A stretch of DNA of 64,000 bases from Pedobacter xixiisoli (GCF_900215335.1 NZ_OCMT01000001.1:744001-808000); one strand, 5' to 3'. Positions 27,301 to 36,523 are shown, numbered from the stretch's first letter. Made by a program: numbers and translations. The notes: a model not told the origin generated them from the letters alone.

Positions 27301-27532
27301 TAGATGGGTACAAAATGGAAGTTATATCCGTTTGAAAAATCTCCAAGTGGGCTATAACGTGCCAATTAAAAAGAAATATCTGCAAAATGTAAGGGTTTAC
27401 TTCTCTGGACAAGATTTATGGGAAAGCACAAAAGTAATGAGCGTGTTCGATCCAGAGGTACCAAATGGTGTAAACTCGCAAGCATATCCATTCTATAGAG
27501 CATACGCATTTGGTTTAAATGTTACTTTTTAA
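24359..27532 (+). CDS. SusC/RagA-type TonB-dependent outer-membrane transporter
   Basis: A 1057-residue protein. After the signal region comes a carboxypeptidase-regulatory-like domain (TGVVKDDKGLPLPGVGVKVKGTQQGVSTD, in pieces over residues 52-125), then the SusC linker LSEVVVVGYGTQKK, a plug domain (NLRIRGTNSINGTGALVLVDGIQ and the SAIYGARAAGGVV box), and a 22-strand barrel ending in AYAFGLNVTF with the terminal Phe. It imports oligosaccharides across the outer membrane with energy from TonB. The SusD gene starts 10 nt later. Flanking lyases and GH88 point to a uronic-acid-containing glycan as cargo. An operator-like palindrome lies 250 nt upstream. Confidence 0.95.
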   Translation: MSKILFKRILQKTMLTLFWCIILQLDVLAFKNGNEVPFSIADKSVINRADVTGVVKDDKGLPLPGVGVKVKGTQQGVSTDAEGKFILKNVPSNAVIVFTSIGFKEKEVLFDGKSVINVTLEEDAKGLSEVVVVGYGTQKKVNLTGAVTAISGEDLRNRPVPNVTAALQGQVPGVVVTRSGGQPGKEGYNLRIRGTNSINGTGALVLVDGIQMDLNLINPDDVESISFLKDAAASAIYGARAAGGVVLVTTKSSTSGKTKINFNSFYSFNITARQPERLNSWDEQTLIDEARFNATGAREFTPEQIEWLKNPNFNYRPNLTSNRWEYFDNTDWIKAGMSTVNHSQNHSLSVGGGTKELNYLLSGGFQNSDGVLRYGPDDNSRYNLKLNLNTQINKYIDASFVVGYIGQITNSNSFSTGQIVNALYRVRTRQSLYTPAEDTTGQPYNGDLQVNPVDIEKNAGFTREMYESMTGKIDLKFKNFIKGLQINTVAWRNQDNFNYEQNRRSLYWYGRSNTEAPRFTANVPNGITVIKNRGYYDNLQTTVDYDLKVAEKHNFKVMGGASYEQYRKDEVNAAANGLYSNDTFSLNFAEPLNKLASDNVETYAFASLFGRFNYNYAEKYLFESTFRYDGSSRLDPKARWTFFPSLSAGWRISEESFIKNNIKPISNLKIRASWGRVGNAVGSGIGNYDYITVLESANNLVLNGARANYFYQNRLPSPGKTWETVQSANIGLDFGLFKERLSGALEFYRNKNINMYVDVNLPGIVGVQPSKINGGTLENWGWETNVRWRDKLGAVGYSVGLNFSDNQNKLIDFNGARLIGTGGLMNAIEGFPLNTIWGYKTGGIFQTDAEAAAYTAQAKYPFFATPKAGDIKYLDLNGDGIIDAGKGTPEAPGDLVYLGNTSARYSYGFDIGLNWKGFDFLAAFQGTLKRSFLIATETLSPLNGTANMPWSIHMDRWTPDNPNAFFPRMYQTSDHNYRPSDRWVQNGSYIRLKNLQVGYNVPIKKKYLQNVRVYFSGQDLWESTKVMSVFDPEVPNGVNSQAYPFYRAYAFGLNVTF

Positions 27533-27542
27533 TTCAGAAATC

Positions 27543-29180
27543 ATGAACAAGCATAAAATATTAATATACATCATTTCCGTTAGTTTTCTTTTTAGTTGTA
27601 CTAAGCTAGATTTACTTCCGGAAACCAATATGCCCGATGCAGGTTATTGGAAAACAGAGTCAGATCTTCAGATTGCAGCAAATAGGTTATATCAACAAAT
27701 GGCTGGTCACACTATTGATAATAGGGCCGATGACAATACTGGACAAAACATCAACGCAATTAGCACAGGTAATAGAGGTATTCCGGCTACTTCTGGGGAC
27801 TGGAATGATCCATATCAACTTATATTTACAGCAAATAATATTTTAGAAAAGGGCGGTGCGGCTACAGTGAGCGCTGCGGTAAAAAACAGATATTTTGCCG
27901 AAGCTCGTTTCTTTAGGGCATACGCTTATTCAATGCTAATTGAAAAATATGGAGATGTGCCTTTGGTGCTTAGAACTTTGGCAATTGGTGATCCAGATTT
28001 AAAAATGGGCAGAACAGCTCGAGCAACTGTGGCAAAGGCTATTTACGACGATTTAGATTTCGCTGCAACTTGGTTGCCAACTAGAGCTGCACTACCAGCG
28101 GCACAGTATGGTCGCATCACTAAAAGCGCTGCTTGGGCATTAAAAGCTCGCGTAGGTTTAATGGAAGGTACCACCGCAAAATTTAGTAACCTAACGGGAT
28201 GGCAGGACCACTTAAATATTGCAGTAGCCGCTGCAACATCGGTAATGGGGCAGGGACATACCTTGTTCAATAACTATTTGGGAGAGTTTACCCATTTAGG
28301 AGATGGAATGAGCAATACCGAAAATCTATTAATGAAACAGTATGCACTTACCATTTTAACACACAACACTTCTAGGGATTTGGAAAATGGTAGAATTGCA
28401 CCAACTAGAAACTTAATTCGTCAGTATTTATACAGCGATGGTTTACCTGCTTGGAACTCAGACCAGACACCAACTACAACTAGATCGCCGTTATTTGTAG
28501 CTGAAGCTAGTGAAACCAGTTACAATACCATTTTAGATAACAGAGATCCTCGGTTAACTACGTTATTGTATCGTTCTGGCGAGCAATCTTATCAGCGCCC
28601 TTGGGTGCCGCAAACAGCGTTAGGTTCTAGAACTGCTTATGCTGGCAAGAAGGGATTTGATGCTGCCGATTGGGCAACTAACAACAATGCTACAGTGCAA
28701 AAGAATTTGATACGTTACGCAGAAGTATTATTGATTTATGCAGAAGCTAAATATGAGCTTACGGAAACTATATCGGATGCAGATTTAAACTTAACGATAA
28801 ACGCTTTACGTACGAGGGTTGCATTTGGCCCTAAATTAACTAACGCTTTCGCTACTGCTAATGGATTGAACATGAGAGAGGAAATAAGAAGAGAGAGAAC
28901 GGTAGAACTAGCTTTAGAAGGTTTTAGGTACGGAGATTTGTTAAGATGGAGAACAGCAGAATCGGTAATGGCCAAGCCTATTTTAGGTGGCAAGTACGTG
29001 GCTAGCGAATGGGTGGGTACCAATGCTGCTGCGGTAGTGCTTAATGCCGATGGTGTGTTAGTGGTAGAAGATGCTACTAAGCGTAAATGGAATCCTGCTC
29101 GCGATTATTTATATCCAGTGCCGTTAAATGAAATCACCCTAAGCGATAATAACATTAAGCAAAATACAGGCTGGCAATAG
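27543..29180 (+). CDS. SusD/RagB-type surface glycan-binding lipoprotein
   Basis: A 545-residue protein. The ATG at 27543 is chosen because it begins the signal peptide (MNKHKILIYIISVSFLFSC); an in-frame ATG 24 nt upstream overlaps susC. Lipobox FLFSC. SusD features are present throughout: AEARFFRAYAYSMLIEKYGDVPLVL in the TPR-like core, RYAEVLLIYAEAKYEL, and the C-terminal RRERTVELALEGFRYGDLLRW with the closing LYPVPLNEI. It caps the upstream SusC porin and presents ligand to it. Its pairing with susC defines the locus as a polysaccharide utilisation locus. Confidence 0.95.
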   Translation: MNKHKILIYIISVSFLFSCTKLDLLPETNMPDAGYWKTESDLQIAANRLYQQMAGHTIDNRADDNTGQNINAISTGNRGIPATSGDWNDPYQLIFTANNILEKGGAATVSAAVKNRYFAEARFFRAYAYSMLIEKYGDVPLVLRTLAIGDPDLKMGRTARATVAKAIYDDLDFAATWLPTRAALPAAQYGRITKSAAWALKARVGLMEGTTAKFSNLTGWQDHLNIAVAAATSVMGQGHTLFNNYLGEFTHLGDGMSNTENLLMKQYALTILTHNTSRDLENGRIAPTRNLIRQYLYSDGLPAWNSDQTPTTTRSPLFVAEASETSYNTILDNRDPRLTTLLYRSGEQSYQRPWVPQTALGSRTAYAGKKGFDAADWATNNNATVQKNLIRYAEVLLIYAEAKYELTETISDADLNLTINALRTRVAFGPKLTNAFATANGLNMREEIRRERTVELALEGFRYGDLLRWRTAESVMAKPILGGKYVASEWVGTNAAAVVLNADGVLVVEDATKRKWNPARDYLYPVPLNEITLSDNNIKQNTGWQ

Positions 29181-29201
29181 TAAACTTTAATTGATAAGAA
29201 C

Positions 29202-29723
29202 ATGAAAAAACAACATATTTTAATATTGCTACTAACTGCTTTTGTAATGGCTTTTACGGCTTGCGAAAAAGATGATCCAGATGGACCAGTAGGCGCCGAT
29301 GGTTACGATAATTTCTATTATGCAGGTTTTTTGCCTTGGAATAATACCGCTACAGAATCTGTATTTAGAACACAAACTACCTTGGTGAAATTCCCAGTTC
29401 AATTTCACTCGGCTTTTGTGAGAAATTATGATGCTGCTGCACATTTTACCTTGGTTACAACAGGCATTGCCAATCCTGCCGTATTAGGACAAGATTTTAA
29501 TGTAGTAGATAAAAGTGGTAATGCCATACAAGCTACAAATGGGATTTACAGCCTGAATTTCTCTCAAGCTAAGGCAAAAATAGATACCATTTATTTTAAA
29601 GTATTGAATAGCGCTGTTGTGGGAACACGACGAATTGAAATTAATTTGGTTCAGCATAACAATGCTCAATATACAGTAGGTACTTTTACACAAGCCTACA
29701 AACGCTTTTTAGAAGTTAAATAA
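29202..29723 (+). CDS. Small lipoprotein after SusCD (SusE/F position)
   Basis: A 173-residue lipoprotein with lipobox FTAC. The mature part is predicted beta-rich, with KFPVQFHSAFVRNYDAAAHFTLV and GQDFNVVDKSGN suggesting an immunoglobulin- or Calx-beta-like fold of the DUF4843 sort; I am not certain of the family. It is 21 nt downstream of susD and 10 nt before a terminator, so it closes the susCD operon. Proteins in this position usually bind glycans at the cell surface. Confidence 0.7.
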   Translation: MKKQHILILLLTAFVMAFTACEKDDPDGPVGADGYDNFYYAGFLPWNNTATESVFRTQTTLVKFPVQFHSAFVRNYDAAAHFTLVTTGIANPAVLGQDFNVVDKSGNAIQATNGIYSLNFSQAKAKIDTIYFKVLNSAVVGTRRIEINLVQHNNAQYTVGTFTQAYKRFLEVK

Positions 29724-29731
29724 ATCATTTC

Positions 29732-29768
29732 GCCATCTCGATACGAAAGCTATTGAGATGGCTTTTCT
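29732..29768 (+). terminator. Terminator closing the susCD operon
   Basis: Arms GCCATCTCGATA (29732-29743) and TATTGAGATGGC (29751-29762), with one G-T pair, enclose loop CGAAAGC and are followed by TTTTCTTA. It lies between the small lipoprotein and the first GH2 gene, so the latter may depend on read-through or its own promoter. Confidence 0.8.
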
Positions 29769-29780
29769 TAGCACTTAATA

Positions 29781-32441
29781 ATGCCACCTATTATCAAGAA
29801 ACTAATATCGTATTCCACTTTTATCTTATGTTTTACATTTGCATTTGCACCTATTAAAAGTATAGCACAAAGCCGTAAAACGATAGCTATCAACCAAAAT
29901 TGGCATTTCGCTAAGCACCAAAAAGCTAAAAGTTACACTCAATTAAAATATACATTGGTAAATATCCCACATACGTGGAATGCCTTTGATGTGTTAGATG
30001 ACGAGCCAGGTTATTACCGTGGAGTTGGTTATTATAAGAAAAAGTTAAACTTACAACCAGCATGGAAGGACAAAAAGATCTATCTCGATTTTGGAGCAGC
30101 AAATCAAGAAACGGAGGTTTTCTTAAATGGTAAAAAGGTTGGTCATCACATCGGTGGATATACAGGTTTTACCATCGCCTTAGACCATTTGAAATTTGAC
30201 GGAAAGGATGAACTGCTAGTGAAGGTTGACAACAGCCATAACGATAACATCCCACCGCTAACCGCTGATTTTACTTTCTTCGGAGGTTTGTACCGCAACG
30301 TATCGTTAACTATTGTAGACCAAGCACACTTTGCCGACCAACTTTATGGTACAAATGGCATTTACGTGCATGCAGAAAACGTTAGTGAAAATAATGCTAT
30401 TATCAAAGTCGATGGGAAATTGCTTAATGAAACCAACATCAAACAGCTATTGGTTAATGCCTTATTGATTGATGCTAAAGGTAATAAAGTTGGAGAAGCT
30501 AAATGGCTAAGTGCAAGTAACGAAGATATTAGCTTCCAATTGCCTAATATCATGGTTAAGAATCCGGTACTGTGGTCGCCAGAAAATCCTTACCGCTATC
30601 AGATGATTACCAGATTAACAGACTACAAAACAGGTAAAGTGCTGGATGAAGTAAAGACAAGTGTTGGTCTTCGTTACTTCAGTTTCGATGCCAATAAAGG
30701 CTTCTTCTTGAATGGAAAATCAGTAAAGCTGATTGGTGCTAGTCGACACCAAGATTTTGCCAAAATGGGAAATGCGGCGCCATCAGCCTTGCAAGTAAGA
30801 GATGTAACCTTGTTAAAAGAAATGGGCGGTAACTTTTTGCGTGTAGCCCATTATCCACAAGACCAAGCAGTTTTAGATGCCTGCGACAGTTTGGGAATCT
30901 TAACCTCGGTAGAAATTCCAATAGTAAATGAGATTACCGAATCTGAAGCTTTTTACAATAACAGTAAAGCCATGCAATTGGAAATGATTAAGCAGAATTA
31001 CAACCATGCAAGTGTAATTATATGGGCCTATATGAACGAAGTATTGTTGAAAATGCGCTATAATAAAGAACCAGAGAGGAAGAAAACCTACTTAAAAAGT
31101 ATTGAAAATTTAGCCCAACAGCTAGAAGACCTTACTCGTAAAACCGACCCCACGAGATATACGATGATGAGTAACCATGGTGATGTAAACGGTTACACCA
31201 ATGCAGGTTTGGTAAAAATACCAATGATTGTAGGCTGGAACTTGTACCAAGGTTGGTATGGTGGTAAATCAGAGGATTTTGGACCTAACTTAGACCGTAT
31301 TCACGCGGCAATGCCCGATAAACCTTTAATCATAACCGAATATGGTGCTGATGTTGATCCAAGAATCCATTCAGATGAGCCAATTCGTTTCGATAAAAGT
31401 TTGGCTTATGGAATGGAATACCACCAAATTTACATCAAAGACATCTTGAAACGACCTTTCATTGCTGGTGCAGCAGCTTGGAATCTATCCGATTTCAGCT
31501 CGGAAACAAGGAGTGAAACCATGCCAAGTGTAAATAATAAAGGTTTGCTAACGTTAGATAGGCAACCTAAGAACACTTACTTCCTTTACAAAGCTCACTT
31601 CAGCAAGCAGCCTTATATTAAAATAGGGGACGGTTCGTGGAAATTAAGAGGTGGAACTACAACAGCACAACAGGTAAGTGTAATCAGTAATTTAGATAGC
31701 ATTGTGCTTGTTGTAAACGGAAAAAAGCAAGTAAAAAAAGCAGTAATAGATGGAGTAGTTGGCTGGAAGATCGATTTTAAAGCTGGCAAGAACGAGTTGG
31801 AAGCATTGGCATATAAGAACGGAAAGGTTTATAAAGACAATTCCACCATCGAATTTATCTTACAACCACAGGCATTTCTAAATGCTACTAAGTCTTTCAA
31901 TCTATTACTAGGGTCTCAAAGGCAATTTATCGATGATAAAAACCAGATTTGGTTACCAAGTAAAGCTTTCGAAAAAAACAGTTGGGGAGCTATTGGGGGC
32001 GAGCCCTTTAAGATTAAAAATAGTAGCAGGCAACAATATGGCTCAGATAAGGATATCAAAGGCACTTTAAACGACCCAATTTATCAAACGCAGTTGGTAG
32101 GACTAGATGCTTATGAATTGAAGGTGCCAAAGGGTAAATACCAAGTAACTCTACACTTTGCAGAGCTGATGGGAAATGGTATTCAATCTGTTTTGCCCTA
32201 TAACTTAGATAGCTTAATCGCAGAAGGCAAGGAAGTGCCGCCACAGCGCATATTCGATGTCTATTTGAATGGCAAGCTGGTCATTAAGGCACTAAATATT
32301 GCTGCTAAATATGGTGTAGCCCATAAAGTAGAACAACAATTTGATTGCGTAATTACCGACGATAAAGGTATAAGATTGGATTTTAAAGGTATTGCAGGCA
32401 AGCCAGTTTTAAATGCTTTACAAGTAAGAAGGATTAAATAA
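29781..32441 (+). CDS. Glycoside hydrolase family 2 with C-terminal malectin-like domain
   Basis: An 886-residue exported enzyme. It follows the GH2 plan: N-terminal sugar-binding sandwich (IPHTWNAFDVLDDEPGYYRGVGYYKKKL), immunoglobulin-like domain, and a TIM barrel with acid/base E420 (IIWAYMNEVLL) and nucleophile E520 (PLIITEYGAD), spaced as usual. After the barrel come a DUF4982-like segment and a malectin-like domain (YELKVPKGKYQVTLHFAELMGNG). Family 2 includes beta-galactosidases, beta-glucuronidases and beta-mannosidases; the motifs do not settle which. In this uronate locus a beta-glucuronidase or beta-galactosidase trimming side chains is most likely. It begins 12 nt after a terminator, so its expression may need another promoter. 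Confidence 0.92.
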   Translation: MPPIIKKLISYSTFILCFTFAFAPIKSIAQSRKTIAINQNWHFAKHQKAKSYTQLKYTLVNIPHTWNAFDVLDDEPGYYRGVGYYKKKLNLQPAWKDKKIYLDFGAANQETEVFLNGKKVGHHIGGYTGFTIALDHLKFDGKDELLVKVDNSHNDNIPPLTADFTFFGGLYRNVSLTIVDQAHFADQLYGTNGIYVHAENVSENNAIIKVDGKLLNETNIKQLLVNALLIDAKGNKVGEAKWLSASNEDISFQLPNIMVKNPVLWSPENPYRYQMITRLTDYKTGKVLDEVKTSVGLRYFSFDANKGFFLNGKSVKLIGASRHQDFAKMGNAAPSALQVRDVTLLKEMGGNFLRVAHYPQDQAVLDACDSLGILTSVEIPIVNEITESEAFYNNSKAMQLEMIKQNYNHASVIIWAYMNEVLLKMRYNKEPERKKTYLKSIENLAQQLEDLTRKTDPTRYTMMSNHGDVNGYTNAGLVKIPMIVGWNLYQGWYGGKSEDFGPNLDRIHAAMPDKPLIITEYGADVDPRIHSDEPIRFDKSLAYGMEYHQIYIKDILKRPFIAGAAAWNLSDFSSETRSETMPSVNNKGLLTLDRQPKNTYFLYKAHFSKQPYIKIGDGSWKLRGGTTTAQQVSVISNLDSIVLVVNGKKQVKKAVIDGVVGWKIDFKAGKNELEALAYKNGKVYKDNSTIEFILQPQAFLNATKSFNLLLGSQRQFIDDKNQIWLPSKAFEKNSWGAIGGEPFKIKNSSRQQYGSDKDIKGTLNDPIYQTQLVGLDAYELKVPKGKYQVTLHFAELMGNGIQSVLPYNLDSLIAEGKEVPPQRIFDVYLNGKLVIKALNIAAKYGVAHKVEQQFDCVITDDKGIRLDFKGIAGKPVLNALQVRRIK

Positions 32442-32809
32442 AAGGAGAATATAGCTTTTTCGCAAACGTTTCCGTGTTTTCTGAAAAAATATTTTGCTTA
32501 AGTTTTAACCTATTTAATGAGCTTGATAGGTATAGGATTATAAACATTAAAAATGCTATGTTTTACTTTTTATACAAAACTTTAAGTTTTGTCTTTAATG
32601 TTAAGTGTTTGGTTTTGAGTTTGATATTGTTGTTTTTGAAGTCTGTGCTTATTAAGTTGATGACTACAGCTATAAGCAATGACTTTTGTAAAATGCCCTT
32701 AGTGGGCAAGAATGTTAGTGTAAATACTACATTAAGTAAGTGTTTGTTGTGCCAATAAGGTTTTGTAGCTTCATATCACCAATTGGTTAACCAAATAAAA
32801 ATACTTTGT
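32442..32809. other. Regulatory intergenic region before the second GH2 gene
   Basis: A 368-nt AT-rich gap. It has the operator-like palindrome at 32460-32475 close to the preceding stop and then a long T-rich stretch without a clear hairpin. An open frame of about 94 codons from 32474 has no homology-like features or good start and is taken as chance. The GH2 promoter should lie here. Confidence 0.45.
32460..32475. promoter_or_regulatory. Operator-like palindrome, second site
   Basis: TCGCAAACGTTTCCGT shares its core with the sites upstream of susC and uxuA. Its inner 14 bp (CGCAAACGTTTCCG) are palindromic except for one pair. It lies 335 nt before the GH2 start at 32810. Confidence 0.55.
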
Positions 32810-35275
32810 ATGTTAAAAAAACTGAAAATAGCCGTTCTTTTATTACTTGTTGCATTTCAATATGTGCAAGCACAAAAATCAAAGCGTTTAAATGCAGATT
32901 GGGAATTTGTAAAACAAGATTTAGGCGGTATTTGGGAAGCAGTGCGCCCAGTAGGAAAAGGTAACCCCGAAGAACTCCCATTTTGGCAAAAGGCAAGTTT
33001 GCCGCATTGTTTTAACGCAGTTGATGCGGTAGACCCTGATGTGCACTATTATCAGGGTGCAGGTTGGTATAGAACTAACTTGGATATCGAAAATCCTTAT
33101 GCTAACGGCAGGACCTTGTTGCATTTTGAAGGAGCGGGACAGAAAACTCAGGTTTATATTCACACCACGAAGGTGGCAGAGCACGTTGGCGGCTATGACG
33201 AATGGACCGCAGATATTACCGATGCAGTAGCGGCTTTCAAAAAATCTCCTCTATTTAAAACGCAGTTTAAAGGGAAAGTTCCCGTAATCATCCGTTGCGA
33301 TAATTCTCGTGATTTAGAAATGATGCCTTCTAGCTTATCCGATTTTAATGTTTATGGAGGGATCTATCGTTACTTAAACCTAGTTTACAATCCACAATTA
33401 GCAATAGATAAAGTTTTTGCCCATGCAACGGTTGATGCCAAAGGAGCACAAGGAAACGTAACGGTAAAAGCTCGTTTCCTAAATCAAGATGGGTTAAAAG
33501 ATGCCAATGTTAAAATCAGCTTGGTAGACCCGAGCGGTAAAATCGTATTTAATACTAATAAAAATATTACCAGCTTTAGCGGCGATGAATTGCTAGCAGA
33601 AACCAATTTAAAATCACCAAAATTGTGGTCGATTGAAACGCCACAGCAATATGAAGTAAAAATAAGTGTAACTGCTAACGGACAAACGTATCTTACTACA
33701 CAAAAAATAGGCTTCAGGCACTTCGAATTTGTAAAGAAAGGTCCGTTTACCTTAAATGGCAAGCGAGTGTTGTTGCGTGGTACGCATCGGCATGAAGACC
33801 ATGCTGGCGTAGCTGCGGCAATGACTGAAGAAATGATGATTACCGAAATGAAGATGATGAAAGAAATGGGGGTCAATTTCATCCGTTTAGGGCATTATCA
33901 ACAATCTCGTATCATTTTAGATTTATGCGATAGCTTGGGGATTTTAGTTTGGGAAGAAATTCCTTGGTGCCGCGGTGGTTTGGGCGGAGCCGTTTACCAA
34001 GCGCAAGGCAAAAGAATGCTCACCAATATGATTGAACAACATTATAACCATCCATCTATAATCATTTGGGGCTTGGGTAATGAGAACGATTGGCCTGGCG
34101 ATTTCAGTGAATTTGATAAAGAAAAAATCAGAACTTACATGAAAGAACTGAACGATTTATCTCACAAATTGGACGCATCGAGAAGTACAGCAATTAGACG
34201 TTGCGATTTCTGTAGAGACATTGTAGATGTGTATTCGCCATCTATTTGGGCGGGTTGGTATCGTGGTAACTACACAGAATATAAAGATGTTTCAAAAGGG
34301 GAGTTCGATAAATCGGAACGCTTTTTACACGTAGAATGGGGCGGAGATAGTCATGCTCGTCGCCACTCAGAAAATCCAGATAATGCTTTGGCAAAAATTA
34401 AGGTTGGCGTAGGTGCCGATGAAAGAGCTGGTGATGCTTCTCTTTATGGTGGTGGTGCAAGGGTAAGTAAAGATGGTGATTGGAGTGAAAGTTATATGGC
34501 AAACCTCATCGACTGGCATTTGAAAGAACAAGAAACCATGCCTTGGTTAACAGGTACCGCATATTGGCCATTTAAAGATTTCAGTACACCCATCCGCCCA
34601 GAAAATCCAGTTCCTTATGTGAACCAAAAAGGTGTAGTAGAACGTGATTTCACCAAAAAAGAATCCTTCTATATTTTTCAATCTTATTGGACCGATAAAC
34701 CGATGGCACATATTTACGGTCACTCTTGGCCGGTACGCTGGGGAGCTGAAGGCGAAGAGAAAATGGTAAAAGTTTATTCGAATTGCGATGAAGCCGAGCT
34801 TTTTGTGAACGGAAAAAGCTTTGGTATGAAGAAACGTAATAGTCAAGATTTCCCTGCTGCGGGTTTACGCTGGTTGGTGCCGATGCAAAAAGGCACTTAC
34901 GAAATCAAAGTGGTTGCCAAAATAGGAAAGGTAACCGTAACGGACGAAATTACGCAGGAATATCAATCAGAGAAATGGGGCAAGCCAGCGAAGTTGGTGC
35001 TTCAAAAAATAAGCGAAGCTGATGGTGTAGCTACTGTTGAAGTTAAGGCTTACGACGCTAACAATGTACTTTGCTTAGATGCTGCAAATGAGGTTAAGTT
35101 TAATTTAATTGGTGATGGTGAACTAATTAAAAATCAAGGTACTTCAACTGCTGCTTCTAAAGTTCAACTTTACAATGGAAGGGCGGTAATTAGCTTAAAA
35201 ACTAATAGCCAAAAGAATGTAGTTTCAGTAAGTGCAAATGGTTTGTCAACTGAATTTTTAACGATTGAGAAGTAA
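32810..35275 (+). CDS. Glycoside hydrolase family 2 (beta-galactosidase/glucuronidase type)
   Basis: An 821-residue enzyme. The ATG at 32810 begins a good signal peptide (LKIAVLLLLVAFQYVQAQ); a TTG nine codons upstream is unlikely. It has a GH2 sandwich domain (WYRTNLDIENPYANGRTLLHFEG in pieces), an Ig-like domain, the barrel with acid/base E425 (IIIWGLGNENDW) and probable nucleophile E509 (FLHVEWGGD), and a C-terminal DUF4982-like domain with SNCDEAELFVNGKSFG. The VEWGGD form differs from the TEYG form of the first GH2 in this locus, so the two probably act on different linkages. It starts a run of same-strand genes through the lyase, beta-helix and GH88 genes. Confidence 0.92.
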   Translation: MLKKLKIAVLLLLVAFQYVQAQKSKRLNADWEFVKQDLGGIWEAVRPVGKGNPEELPFWQKASLPHCFNAVDAVDPDVHYYQGAGWYRTNLDIENPYANGRTLLHFEGAGQKTQVYIHTTKVAEHVGGYDEWTADITDAVAAFKKSPLFKTQFKGKVPVIIRCDNSRDLEMMPSSLSDFNVYGGIYRYLNLVYNPQLAIDKVFAHATVDAKGAQGNVTVKARFLNQDGLKDANVKISLVDPSGKIVFNTNKNITSFSGDELLAETNLKSPKLWSIETPQQYEVKISVTANGQTYLTTQKIGFRHFEFVKKGPFTLNGKRVLLRGTHRHEDHAGVAAAMTEEMMITEMKMMKEMGVNFIRLGHYQQSRIILDLCDSLGILVWEEIPWCRGGLGGAVYQAQGKRMLTNMIEQHYNHPSIIIWGLGNENDWPGDFSEFDKEKIRTYMKELNDLSHKLDASRSTAIRRCDFCRDIVDVYSPSIWAGWYRGNYTEYKDVSKGEFDKSERFLHVEWGGDSHARRHSENPDNALAKIKVGVGADERAGDASLYGGGARVSKDGDWSESYMANLIDWHLKEQETMPWLTGTAYWPFKDFSTPIRPENPVPYVNQKGVVERDFTKKESFYIFQSYWTDKPMAHIYGHSWPVRWGAEGEEKMVKVYSNCDEAELFVNGKSFGMKKRNSQDFPAAGLRWLVPMQKGTYEIKVVAKIGKVTVTDEITQEYQSEKWGKPAKLVLQKISEADGVATVEVKAYDANNVLCLDAANEVKFNLIGDGELIKNQGTSTAASKVQLYNGRAVISLKTNSQKNVVSVSANGLSTEFLTIEK

Positions 35276-35283
35276 ATTATAAA

Positions 35284-35340
35284 TGTTGGCGGGGACACCA
35301 ACAAGAAAGCAAATTCATGCGTTGGCGTCCTCGCCAACGC
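35284..35340. repeat. Paired REP-like palindromes
   Basis: Two related hairpins lie in inverse orientation in the GH2-lyase gap: TGTTGGCGGGGACACCAACA at 35284-35303, and GCGTTGGCG-TCCT-CGCCAACGC at 35319-35340. The reverse complement of the second core reads GTTGGCGAGGACGCCAAC, close to the first. Paired inverse palindromes of this kind are the form of REP/BIME elements. No U run follows. Confidence 0.6.
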
Positions 35341-35358
35341 GTATTTTAATCCGCAATA

Positions 35359-36522
35359 ATGAAGAGACACTTATGGAAAATGCTACTGTTTGTGGCAACG
35401 ATAAATATCGCCTTTGCACAAAATACATTTAAGACACAGGCTACCCAGATATTAAAAGTACAGGTGTTAAAAGAAGCCGAATGGGCAATGCAACAAAAAT
35501 CAGTTACAGTAACTGCCGAAAGTTCTCCACGTAGCGCTGGTGGTAAACACGATTTCTTTTCCGAAGGAGATTATTGGTGGCCAAACCCTGCAAATCCCAA
35601 TGGACCGTATATTCAAAGAGATGGAGAAACCAATCCTAACAATTTCGTGGCACATCGCTACGCAATGATTCGTTTCAGTGAAATTATTGGTGCTTTGGCT
35701 TCTGCCTACCAAATAACTGGCGATGAAAAATATGTAAAGCAAGCTCTAGTGCATTTAAAGGCTTGGTTCGTTAATCAAGAAACGTTAATGAATCCAAACT
35801 TAGCTTATGCACAAGCTATACAAGGTTTATACACAGGTCGAAGTATTGGCATCATTGACACTATCCATTTAATGGAAGTAGCACAAGGGATCATGGTGAT
35901 GGAAAAAGCCAAATCTTTCGATAAGGCCAACTTAATTACCATCAAAAGATGGTTTGCTGATTATATCCTTTGGTTAAATACCAGTAAAAATGGTATTGCC
36001 GAGAAGAATGCGAAAAACAATCATGGTACTACTTGGGCTATGCAAACAGCTTCTTTCGCCAAATTGGTAAACGACCAGCCTATGCTAGATTCGCTCAGAT
36101 TACGCTATAGAAATGTGTTTCTGCCTAATCAAATGGCTGCGGATGGTGGTTTTCCGTTGGAGTTAGCTCGTACCAAACCTTATGGTTATTCCATTTTTAA
36201 TTTGGATGCGATGGTAATGCTGTGCCAAATGCTATCTACACCAAAAGATAACTTATGGACATATCAAACTGCTGATGGGAAGTCGATTAAAAAAGGATTG
36301 GAATACCTATATCCATACATCGCTGATAGATCTAAATGGCCTTTAAAACCAGACATCATGTTTTGGGAAAACTGGCCAGTGGCACAACCATTTTTGCTAT
36401 TTGGTGCAAATTACTTTGGCGAACAAACATGGTTTAACACATGGAAAAGCTTAGATTTAAAACCAACTAACGAAGAGGTAGTCAGGAATTTGCCAATTAG
36501 ACATCCATTAATTTGGTTATAG
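35359..36522 (+). CDS. Alginate-lyase-family polysaccharide lyase (PF05426 type)
   Basis: A 387-residue secreted protein with signal peptide ending at IAFAQ. The alpha-toroid lyase pattern is visible: EGDYWWPNPANPNGPYIQRDGE, RFSEIIGALASAYQITGDEKYVKQA, the NNHGTTW motif with N221 and H222, and NLDAMVMLCQM. These enzymes cut uronate-containing polysaccharides by beta-elimination, leaving an unsaturated uronic acid, exactly the substrate of the GH88 enzyme encoded downstream. Families with this fold act on alginate or glucuronan (PL5, PL38 and relatives); from the neighbours I favour a glucuronate polymer, as inference. It is 83 nt after the GH2 gene and 1 nt before the beta-helix gene. Confidence 0.85.
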   Translation: MKRHLWKMLLFVATINIAFAQNTFKTQATQILKVQVLKEAEWAMQQKSVTVTAESSPRSAGGKHDFFSEGDYWWPNPANPNGPYIQRDGETNPNNFVAHRYAMIRFSEIIGALASAYQITGDEKYVKQALVHLKAWFVNQETLMNPNLAYAQAIQGLYTGRSIGIIDTIHLMEVAQGIMVMEKAKSFDKANLITIKRWFADYILWLNTSKNGIAEKNAKNNHGTTWAMQTASFAKLVNDQPMLDSLRLRYRNVFLPNQMAADGGFPLELARTKPYGYSIFNLDAMVMLCQMLSTPKDNLWTYQTADGKSIKKGLEYLYPYIADRSKWPLKPDIMFWENWPVAQPFLLFGANYFGEQTWFNTWKSLDLKPTNEEVVRNLPIRHPLIWL

Positions 36523-36523
36523 C

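Noticed and set aside
32474..32758. Open frame of 94 codons before the second GH2 gene
   Set aside because: It starts inside the operator-like palindrome, is dominated by Phe/Leu/Ile from T-rich DNA, has no ribosome-binding context and looks like chance in an AT-rich regulatory gap.
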